Source of the DNA: an uncultured Collinsella sp.
GTDB taxonomy: Bacteria > Actinomycetota > Coriobacteriia > Coriobacteriales > Coriobacteriaceae
Assembly (NCBI GenBank): GCA_900552345.1
Contig: URZN01000121.1
Span: 1-5,089, forward strand
DNA length: 5,089 nt
Reading direction: 5' to 3'
Position 1 is the stretch's first letter. Each line of letters opens with the position of its first letter. Of the stretch, positions 1 to 5,089 are shown piece after piece. A program made the translations under genes and the position numbers. The notes beneath the pieces are model-generated. The model saw nothing but the letters and a program-made list of their open reading frames with translations, made no database searches and had not been told where the DNA came from.

Positions 1-1616
1 TGCGCCCCGAGATGCTTGCCGTCACCGTGGGCGGCAAGTCCATTTACGATGTCTGCTGCCTGTCGTGTCGCGAGTCGCTCGAGTTTTTTGAGGGCCTGGA
101 GCTTACCGAGCGTCAGCAGTTTATCGGCGGGCGCATTGTCAAGGAAATCCTGGAGCGCCTGCGTTTTCTGGTCGATGTCGGACTCGACTATCTGACGCTC
201 GATCGCGCCTCGGCGACGCTTTCCGGCGGCGAGGCGCAGCGCATTCGCCTGGCAACGCAGATCGGTGCCGGCCTTATGGGCGTTCTGTACATTCTGGACG
301 AGCCGTCGATCGGCCTTCACCAACGCGACAACGAGCGCCTGATCAAGACGCTCGAGCGCTTGCGCGATATCGGTAATACCGTTATCGTCGTCGAGCACGA
401 CGAAGATACTATTCGCGCTGCCGACTACGTGATCGATATGGGTCCCGGCGCGGGCGTTAACGGCGGACACGTGGTCGCTGCGGGAACGCCTGCCGATATC
501 ATGGCGTGCCCCGATTCCATGACGGGTGCCTATTTGACCGGCAAGCGGATGATCCGCGTGCCCGATGAGCGCCGCAAGCCCGGCCGCGGCTGTCTTAAGA
601 TCACGGGCGCCCACGCTAACAACCTCAAAAACGTTACCGCCAAGATTGAGTTCGGTACGCTCACAGTCGTTACCGGTGTTTCGGGATCGGGCAAGAGCTC
701 CCTGGTCACCGATACGATTGCGCCCGCGCTTACGAATGCCATCCATCGTTCGACGCGTCCCGTGGGGCCGTACAAGAAGATTGAGGGCATTGAGTGCATC
801 GATAAGGTAATCGATATCGACCAGTCACCGATCGGTCGCACGCCGCGTTCGAACCCTGCGACCTATATTGGCCTTTGGGATGATCTGCGTGCGCTATTTG
901 CAAGCACGCCGGAGTCGAAGGCGCGCGGCTACTCGCCGGGACGTTTCTCCTTTAACGTAAGCGGAGGTCGCTGCGAGGCGTGCAAGGGCGATGGCCAGAT
1001 CAAGATCGAGATGCACTTCCTTCCCGATATCTATGTCCCCTGTGAGGTATGTGGCGGCAAGCGTTATAACCGCGAGACACTCGAGGTTACCTACCGCGGC
1101 AAGACAATCTCGGACGTGCTCGACATGAGTGTCACCGAAGCACTGGCTTTCTTTGGGAATATCCCGCAGATTAAGCGCAAGCTGCAGACCCTATATGACG
1201 TGGGTCTGGGCTACGTGAGCTTGGGCCAGCCCGCTACGACGCTTTCGGGCGGCGAGGCGCAGCGCGTGAAGCTTGCCAAGGAGCTTCATCGTCGTCAGAC
1301 AGGCAAGACGTTCTACATTTTGGACGAGCCCACAACCGGCCTCCATTTTGAGGATGTCCGTCAGCTGCTCGACGTTTTGCAGCGCCTGGTCGATGCGGGC
1401 AACACGGTTCTGGTGATCGAGCACAACCTTGATGTCATCAAGGTTGCCGACCGCCTGATCGATATGGGCCCCGAAGGCGGCAATGGCGGCGGAACCGTCG
1501 TGGTCTCAGGCACGCCGGAGCAAGTCGCGGCATGTTCGCAGAGCTACACGGGCAAGTTCTTGGCGCCGCTGCTCAAGCGTGACCGTGAGCGTCAGGCACA
1601 GCTCGACGCGCAGTAA
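1..1616 (+). CDS. uvrA: UvrABC excinuclease subunit A, C-terminal part (5' end outside the window)
   Basis: UvrA is the DNA-damage-sensing ABC ATPase of nucleotide excision repair; it dimerises, loads UvrB at lesions and leaves. The reading frame is open from base 3 (R-P-E-M...), so the ATG at 12 is an internal Met. By comparison with E. coli UvrA (940 aa) about 415 N-terminal residues are missing, including the first Walker A. Numbering from that Met, visible elements are: signature LSGGEAQR 70-77, Walker [13 protein letters not shown] 92-103, Walker [10 protein letters not shown] 222-230, the [15 protein letters not shown] block 270-284, a zinc module CxxC-x19-CxxC (Cys321, 324, 344, 347), a second signature LSGGEAQR 411-418 and Walker [13 protein letters not shown] 434-445. 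All catalytic motifs present in this part look intact. A short charged tail ends at TAA. An odd point is a CCLSC cluster at residues 15-19. A hairpin follows the stop, so uvrA probably ends its own transcript. Confidence 0.98.
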   Translation, partial: RPEMLAVTVGGKSIYDVCCLSCRESLEFFEGLELTERQQFIGGRIVKEILERLRFLVDVGLDYLTLDRASATLSGGEAQRIRLATQIGAGLMGVLYILDEPSIGLHQRDNERLIKTLERLRDIGNTVIVVEHDEDTIRAADYVIDMGPGAGVNGGHVVAAGTPADIMACPDSMTGAYLTGKRMIRVPDERRKPGRGCLKITGAHANNLKNVTAKIEFGTLTVVTGVSGSGKSSLVTDTIAPALTNAIHRSTRPVGPYKKIEGIECIDKVIDIDQSPIGRTPRSNPATYIGLWDDLRALFASTPESKARGYSPGRFSFNVSGGRCEACKGDGQIKIEMHFLPDIYVPCEVCGGKRYNRETLEVTYRGKTISDVLDMSVTEALAFFGNIPQIKRKLQTLYDVGLGYVSLGQPATTLSGGEAQRVKLAKELHRRQTGKTFYILDEPTTGLHFEDVRQLLDVLQRLVDAGNTVLVIEHNLDVIKVADRLIDMGPEGGNGGGTVVVSGTPEQVAACSQSYTGKFLAPLLKRDRERQAQLDAQ

Positions 1617-1636
1617 AGAGACGCTGTAGTACCGAC

Positions 1637-1675
1637 GCGCCACCGATTCCTTCTGATTCGGTGGCGCTTCTGTGT
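1637..1675 (+). terminator. Probable intrinsic terminator of uvrA
   Basis: A perfect 10-bp inverted repeat, GCGCCACCGA (1637-1646) and TCGGTGGCGC (1658-1667), encloses an 11-nt loop. It starts 21 nt after the uvrA stop. The stem is GC-rich, but the 3' tract (TTCTGTGTG) is only moderately U-rich, so termination may be incomplete and some read-through into ybaK is possible. Position and stem quality support the call; the weak U-tract lowers confidence. Confidence 0.62.
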
Positions 1676-1681
1676 GTCGAG

Positions 1682-1712
1682 ATGGCATATGCGGCGGAAT
1701 TGGCCCTATACT
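1682..1712 (+). promoter_or_regulatory. Candidate sigma-70-type promoter for ybaK-murJ-uvrC
   Basis: TATACT at 1707-1712 matches the -10 consensus at 5 of 6 positions. It lies between the uvrA terminator and ybaK, in a locally AT-richer patch. The best -35 is ATGGCA at 1682-1687 (4 of 6) with a long 19-bp spacer, so the -35 is weak. Transcription would start near 1719, giving an untranslated leader of about 30 nt. An 8-bp palindrome GCATATGC (1685-1692) overlaps the -35 region and could be chance or a small operator. No other promoter-like site is evident in the gap. Confidence 0.45.
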
Positions 1713-1749
1713 TAATCCTTGCGTCGCTCTGCGAGGGAAAGGATGTGCC

Positions 1750-2250
1750 ATGGCAAAGGCTGTTAAGACGCCAAAAACCAATGCGATGCGCGAGCTGGAA
1801 AGCGCAGGCATCTCCTATGTTCTCCATACGTACGAAGACGACGGCGACGAATCGTCGGGGCTGGGCGTCGCGATTTCCGAGCAGCTTGGCGAGGAGCCCG
1901 GTCAGGGATTTAAGACCCTGGTCTGCACGACGCCGTCCAACGACCATGTCGTGTGCTGCATTCCTGTTGCCGACGAGCTCGACCTCAAGGCCGCCGCGCG
2001 CGCCGCAGGCGAAAAGTCGCTGACCATGATGCATGTCAAAGATTTGCTTGCCGCGACGGGGTATGTCCGCGGCGGTTGCAGCCCGGTCGGTATGAAAAAA
2101 CGCTTCCGGACGCTGATCGATGAGACATGTGTCCTTTGGGATACCATTTTTATCTCGGGTGGCAAGCGCGGCTATCAGCTTGAGCTTGCTCCCGATGACT
2201 TAGTTGCATTTTGCGGGGCGACGGTTGCCCCGATCACGAGAGAGGACTGA
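1750..2250 (+). CDS. ybaK: Cys-tRNA(Pro) deacylase, YbaK/EbsC family
   Basis: The product is a 166-aa cytoplasmic editing enzyme that hydrolyses Cys mischarged onto tRNA(Pro) by prolyl-tRNA synthetase; this function is known for E. coli and Haemophilus YbaK. Length is near the family norm (E. coli about 159 aa). Aligned landmarks are LHTYEDD at 25-31, FKTLVC at 54-59 with Lys55 matching the catalytic Lys of YbaK, the D-L-K block at 78-80, TGYVRGGCSPVGMKKR at 103-118 and FISGGKRG at 134-141. The ATG at 1750 is chosen because AAAGGA (1738-1743) sits 6 nt upstream and the family start lies here. The in-frame ATG at 1672 would start upstream of the proposed promoter and add 26 residues unlike the family. 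An out-of-frame ATG lies 7 nt upstream at 1743. The gene ends 3 nt before murJ, whose ribosome site lies inside this gene's last codons. The main alternative is a related INS-type editing protein, but the match to YbaK is strong throughout. Confidence 0.94.
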   Translation: MAKAVKTPKTNAMRELESAGISYVLHTYEDDGDESSGLGVAISEQLGEEPGQGFKTLVCTTPSNDHVVCCIPVADELDLKAAARAAGEKSLTMMHVKDLLAATGYVRGGCSPVGMKKRFRTLIDETCVLWDTIFISGGKRGYQLELAPDDLVAFCGATVAPITRED

Positions 2251-2253
2251 GCG

Positions 2254-4557
2254 ATGCCTCAGGAAGAATCAAAGCGCGGAGCTCACTTTGCAAAAGGGTC
2301 GGCTCCTCAGGCGCCCGCGCCCGAGGCCGCTTCGTTCGATAACGAGATTCGAAACGTCTGGTCCGCTGCCGCTGACCCGGGCGAGACGGCCGTGTACTTG
2401 CGTGCCGCCGGTGCCGGCACGGCACTTCCCCGTACGGTTCTTTCTTCGGCTCGTCCCGATGAGACGGCTGTCTTTTTGGCCGCTGCTCAATCGAGCGCCA
2501 GCGTGACGCCGGTCGTCTCCGAGGCTCCTCGTGTGCCGCGTCCCGATGAGACGGCGGTGTTTTTGATGGCAGCCCAGGGAAAGAGCACGCCGCAGAGCGC
2601 TCCTGTCGCTCGTTCCGCCAAGCCCGCGGCTCACGATGATGACGAGCCGCTTCTTTCGGATGACGAATGGTCGCCGCTTGGTTCGACAGATCCCGTCGAG
2701 GGCGTGGCCATCGACGGTGATGACGACTGGGACCCTCTGTCGTTTTCTGCCCGAACCGTCGCCGCCAAAGAAGTTGACACGGTGTTTGGCGACCATGCCA
2801 TATTCGATGATGATGCCGTATCCGGTAACAACATGCCGAACAGCGATGACGCCGCACCTGCTGATGACGCCGTTTTGGTTGACGATCCCTTTGCGATGAC
2901 CGGCTCCTTTGCCGTCGTGGACGATTTGCTGCCACAAGATGAGGTTCATGAGGGCTCTCAGGACGACGTAGACGATATGGGTTCGTCGGACTACTCCACG
3001 GTTGGTCGTTCTGCTGGCCTCATGACCGTGCTGACCATCGTGTCACGTGTCACCGGGTTTATCCGCACGTGGGCCATGGCGGCCGCCATCGGCATGTCGC
3101 TGCTCTCGTCCTCCTATCAGGTTGCCAACAACCTGCCCAACATGCTCTACGAGCTCGTGATGGGCGGCATGCTCGTTACGGCGTTTTTGCCGGTGTATAT
3201 GGGCGTGAGGCGCGAGCAGGGCCGCGAGGCATCGAACGAGTATGTCGGCAACCTGCTCGGTATTCTGCTTCTGGTGCTGGGCGGCATCTCGCTGCTGGGC
3301 ACCGTGTTTGCTCCCGGCTTTATTTGGACGCAGTCGTTCCTTTCGGGTAATGGCGACAGCATGGATACCGCTGCGTTCATGTTCCGCTTCTTTGCTATCC
3401 AAATTCTGTTTTATGGTTTGGGCTCGGTGTTCTCGGGTGTTCTCAACGCACACCGCGACTACTTCTGGTCGACGTTTGCCCCGGTTCTCAACAATGTCAT
3501 CGTCATCGCCAGCTTTATGGGCTTTGCTCCCGTGTCTGCACAATTTGGCGAGCGGGTCGGCATTATCTTGATCGCAGCCGGTACGACCCTCGGCGTCTTT
3601 GTCCAGATGGCCTGCCAGATTCCCGCGCTCGGCAAGCATGGCGTGCATCCTCATATCCATATCGACTTTAAGGACCCCGCGCTGCGACAGACGATTGCGC
3701 TTGGTATCCCGACGCTGCTCGCCACGGTGTGCATGTTTGTCTCGACCTCCATTACCAATGCCGCCGCGCTGGTGGTGCAGCCCGAGACCGGCCCTTCCGT
3801 CATCGCATATGCGCGCCTGTGGTACACGCTGCCCTATGCGCTGATCGCCGCCTCGCTTTCGACGGCACTCTATACCGAACTCTCTCACGATGCGCAGGAG
3901 AAGGATTACGACAGCGTCCGCACGGGCATTTCGCGCGGTGTCGCCCAGATGCTCTTCTTCCTGATTCCGTTTGCGATGTACCTGATCGTCTTCGCCCGTC
4001 CGCTCAACATGATCTACTGCGCCGGCAAGTTCGATGAATCCGGTGTGGCGCTGGTGTCGGAGTTCCTTATCTATCTGGCACTTTCCCTGCCGCTCTACGG
4101 CGTGGTCGTGCTGATGCAGAAGAGCTTCTCGGCCCTGCTCGATATGAAACCTTATAGCCGCTATTGCCTGTACTCCGCTATCGGTCAGGCCGGTTCGGTG
4201 CTGCTGTTTGGCGTGGTATTGGGCTACGGTATGCCGGCAATTGCGCTTTCGTACGTCGTTGACTACGTGGTCTTGGTCGGATGCTCGCTGTGGTGGCTGC
4301 GCCGTCGTCTACATGGCCTTCAGGTCAAGTCTATCCTACACGGCGGTTTCTTCGGCCTGTTGTTCGGTGGCTTGGGCGCTGCCACGGGTGCCGGCGTCAT
4401 GTGGGCACTTGAGCACTTTGTCGGAATGCTTGGCAGCTCGATCCTCATTACCCTGGGCTACGTTTGTGTTGCAGGCGTCGTCTCGCTCGCCGTGCCTTTT
4501 GGCCTTGCCTTCGTCTTTAAGATGCCCGAGGTCTCGGCGCTGCTTCGTCGCAAGTAG
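2254..4557 (+). CDS. murJ: MurJ (MviN) lipid II flippase with a long disordered N-terminal extension
   Basis: MurJ moves lipid II across the cytoplasmic membrane for peptidoglycan synthesis (MOP superfamily). This one has 767 aa against 511 in E. coli. The excess is residues 1-250: no membrane segment, Ala/Pro/Ser-rich at first, with three ETAV repeats (41-108), then highly acidic (128-246, 36 Asp/Glu against two Lys/Arg). The core begins near 251 and shows about 14 hydrophobic helices to 757. Aligned to E. coli MurJ, Arg265, Arg271 and Arg521 match the essential Arg18, Arg24 and Arg270, but Asp39, Arg52 and Arg53 correspond to Ser286, Tyr299 and Glu300. The LPNMLYELVMGG motif (294-305) resembles actinobacterial MurJ. 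There is no C-terminal pseudokinase extension as in mycobacterial MviN. The ATG at 2254 has a good site, AGAGAGGA (about 2238-2245), 8 nt upstream. The ybaK stop is 3 nt away, which supports co-transcription and coupling. Family assignment is firm; the role of the extension is unknown. Confidence 0.95.
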   Translation: MPQEESKRGAHFAKGSAPQAPAPEAASFDNEIRNVWSAAADPGETAVYLRAAGAGTALPRTVLSSARPDETAVFLAAAQSSASVTPVVSEAPRVPRPDETAVFLMAAQGKSTPQSAPVARSAKPAAHDDDEPLLSDDEWSPLGSTDPVEGVAIDGDDDWDPLSFSARTVAAKEVDTVFGDHAIFDDDAVSGNNMPNSDDAAPADDAVLVDDPFAMTGSFAVVDDLLPQDEVHEGSQDDVDDMGSSDYSTVGRSAGLMTVLTIVSRVTGFIRTWAMAAAIGMSLLSSSYQVANNLPNMLYELVMGGMLVTAFLPVYMGVRREQGREASNEYVGNLLGILLLVLGGISLLGTVFAPGFIWTQSFLSGNGDSMDTAAFMFRFFAIQILFYGLGSVFSGVLNAHRDYFWSTFAPVLNNVIVIASFMGFAPVSAQFGERVGIILIAAGTTLGVFVQMACQIPALGKHGVHPHIHIDFKDPALRQTIALGIPTLLATVCMFVSTSITNAAALVVQPETGPSVIAYARLWYTLPYALIAASLSTALYTELSHDAQEKDYDSVRTGISRGVAQMLFFLIPFAMYLIVFARPLNMIYCAGKFDESGVALVSEFLIYLALSLPLYGVVVLMQKSFSALLDMKPYSRYCLYSAIGQAGSVLLFGVVLGYGMPAIALSYVVDYVVLVGCSLWWLRRRLHGLQVKSILHGGFFGLLFGGLGAATGAGVMWALEHFVGMLGSSILITLGYVCVAGVVSLAVPFGLAFVFKMPEVSALLRRK
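2374..2577 (+). repeat. Three spaced copies of a 13-residue (R/D)PxETAV(F/Y)L motif in the MurJ N-terminus
   Basis: Copies are DPGETAVYLRAAG (residues 41-53, bases 2374-2412), RPDETAVFLAAAQ (67-79, 2452-2490) and RPDETAVFLMAAQ (96-108, 2539-2577). Copies 2 and 3 differ at one residue and share the 17-base string CGTCCCGATGAGACGGC, then diverge at synonymous sites (GCT/GCG, GTC/GTG). That suggests an older duplication held by selection on the protein. Spacers of 13 and 16 residues are Ala/Ser/Pro-rich and unlike each other. The sequence looks like short linear motifs in a disordered tail and not a folded domain. Confidence 0.85.
2635..2991 (+). other. Acidic low-complexity linker of MurJ with a paired DDxWxPL motif
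   Basis: Residues 128-246 of MurJ carry 36 Asp/Glu and only two Lys/Arg (Arg167, Lys172), with no hydrophobic segment long enough to cross the membrane. Two related units stand out: DDEWSPL (136-142, bases 2659-2679) and DDDWDPL (156-162, bases 2719-2739). Further on are loose D-D-A-V and F-A repeats (185-224). The region joins the ETAV repeats to the first membrane helix and should lie in the cytoplasm, since the MurJ N-terminus is cytoplasmic. Confidence 0.7.
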
Positions 4558-4566
4558 GTGCGTGTG
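4555..4566 (+). promoter_or_regulatory. Zero-gap, in-frame murJ stop / uvrC start junction
   Basis: The bases read TAG-GTG-CGT-GTG. The amber stop of murJ is followed at once by a GTG codon in the same frame, which opens uvrC, with a second in-frame GTG two codons on. The only SD-like bases (TAGGTG, 4555-4560) overlap the stop and the first GTG, too close to either start for a normal site. This suggests uvrC is started mainly by ribosomes finishing murJ. Coupling is inferred from the layout. Confidence 0.6.
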
Positions 4567-5089
4567 GCAGGTCACGACAACATTCCAACACTTGCCGAAC
4601 AGGTTTCGCGCGTTCCCACGCAACCCGGCTGCTACCTTTGGAAAGATGCCAAGGGCGATGTCATCTATGTGGGCAAGGCAAAAAACTTGCGCGCCCGTAT
4701 GCGTCAATACGTGACGCTGCAGGATGAGCGTCAAAAGATCCCGCTCATGATGCAGCTGGTGGCGAGCTTCGACTATATCGTGGTGGAGACCGAGCACGAG
4801 GCTTTGGTGCTCGAGCGCAATCTGATTGGCCAGTACCATCCGTACTTTAACGTCGATCTCAAAGACGATAAAAGCTATCCCTTTATCGCCATTACCAAGA
4901 GCGACTTGTTTCCGGCTATTAAATACACGCGAGAGCGTCATAAACCTGGAACGCGCTATTTTGGCCCCTATACCGATAGCCGTGCGGCGCGTGAGACCAT
5001 CGATACGCTACGCAAGGTTATTCCTATTTGCTCGGCATCCTGTGCGGAATGGCGCCGCTGCCGACGCATCGTCGACTCTCATAAGGGCG
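4558..5089 (+). CDS. uvrC: UvrABC excinuclease subunit C, N-terminal part (3' end outside the window)
   Basis: UvrC makes both incisions around UvrB-bound damage; its N-terminal GIY-YIG domain cuts on the 3' side. The 177 codons present cover this domain. With the GTG at 4558 as residue 1, landmarks are PGCYLWKD 23-30 (the GIY part, here G-C-Y), IYVGKAKNLRAR 36-47 with Tyr37, Lys40 and Arg47 in place of the family's catalytic Tyr, Lys and Arg, EALVLERNLI 81-90 with the metal-binding Glu81, NVDLKDDKSYPF 98-109 and YFGPY 134-138. Cys158 or Cys162 probably matches the first ligand of the Fe-S cluster known in E. coli UvrC. The start is uncertain: GTG at 4558 directly follows the murJ TAG, and GTG at 4564 is in frame. 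Neither has a well-spaced ribosome site, so coupling to murJ is likely. The next Met is far inside the domain, which excludes an ATG start. The UvrB-binding and RNase H-like domains lie beyond the window. Confidence 0.96.
   Translation, partial: MRVAGHDNIPTLAEQVSRVPTQPGCYLWKDAKGDVIYVGKAKNLRARMRQYVTLQDERQKIPLMMQLVASFDYIVVETEHEALVLERNLIGQYHPYFNVDLKDDKSYPFIAITKSDLFPAIKYTRERHKPGTRYFGPYTDSRAARETIDTLRKVIPICSASCAEWRRCRRIVDSHKG

Noticed and set aside
1672..1749. Longer ybaK start at the ATG at 1672
   Set aside because: It would place the start upstream of the TATACT box and add 26 residues not seen in YbaK proteins, whereas 1750 has a well-spaced AAAGGA and matches the family start.
1617..1749. A small RNA or tRNA gene in the uvrA-ybaK gap
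   Set aside because: The gap has one terminator-like hairpin and a promoter-like box but no cloverleaf, riboswitch-like fold or conserved RNA motif that I can recognise.
2402..2425. GTGCCGGCAC palindrome (2411-2420) with flanking GTGCC/GGCAC, considered as a regulatory hairpin
   Set aside because: It lies within Ala/Gly codons of the murJ tail, is only a short GC-rich palindrome and has no U-tract or nearby start that would give it a role.
2234..2949. Two long - strand frames and one + strand frame over the murJ N-terminal region
   Set aside because: Their translations are low-complexity, Arg- and Ser-rich, without a credible ribosome site. The + frame at 2254 continues into an unmistakable MurJ, so it is the real one despite its odd composition.
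2254..2991. MurJ extension considered as a separate gene fused by a lost stop or a frameshift
   Set aside because: The frame is continuous with a good ribosome site at 2254, no separate start with a suitable site exists near the core, and the codon choice matches the rest of the gene.
3043..3888. A 281-codon open frame on the - strand opposite murJ
   Set aside because: It mirrors the codons of the MurJ membrane core, is rich in Arg/His/Gln/Gly with no recognisable domain, and is a usual by-product of GC-rich coding DNA.
4336..4941. A 201-codon - strand frame spanning the murJ/uvrC junction
   Set aside because: It crosses two well-supported + strand genes, with no family resemblance and no promoter or ribosome site visible.

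Overview
The window reads as a housekeeping segment of a fairly GC-rich bacterial chromosome, with four protein genes all on the + strand and no mobile element, CRISPR array or RNA gene that I can see. The best guess for the organism is an actinobacterium, probably a Coriobacteriia gut lineage such as Collinsella. The grounds are the GC-rich codon choice, the actinobacterial style of the MurJ core (LPNxxYELVxGG around residues 294-305) and the gene set. This is inference from protein style and not a database match.

Layout. The window opens inside uvrA and carries its last 537 or so codons (to 1616): the first ABC signature and Walker B, the whole second ATPase half and the zinc module. A 133-bp gap follows. 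It holds a hairpin that probably terminates uvrA (1637-1667) and a promoter-like TATACT box (1707-1712). Downstream comes a tight three-gene unit: ybaK (1750-2250, Cys-tRNA(Pro) deacylase), murJ (2254-4557, lipid II flippase) and uvrC (4558 to the window end, partial). The gap between ybaK and murJ is 3 nt. Between murJ and uvrC it is zero: the murJ TAG is followed directly, in the same frame, by the GTG of uvrC.

How the genes relate. UvrA and UvrC are damage recognition and dual-incision components of nucleotide excision repair, here on either side of a proofreading enzyme and a cell-wall precursor flippase. The junctions suggest that ybaK, murJ and uvrC are co-transcribed and at least partly translationally coupled.

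The most unusual part is the N-terminus of MurJ. About 250 residues of low-complexity, apparently disordered and mostly cytoplasmic sequence precede the usual 14-helix core. They contain three copies of a (R/D)PxETAV(F/Y)Lxxxx unit followed by a strongly acidic stretch. The repeated Thr sits in a context resembling actinobacterial Ser/Thr-kinase and FHA phosphothreonine sites, so this tail could be a regulatory docking platform for peptidoglycan synthesis. That is a hypothesis. The rest of the window looks ordinary.
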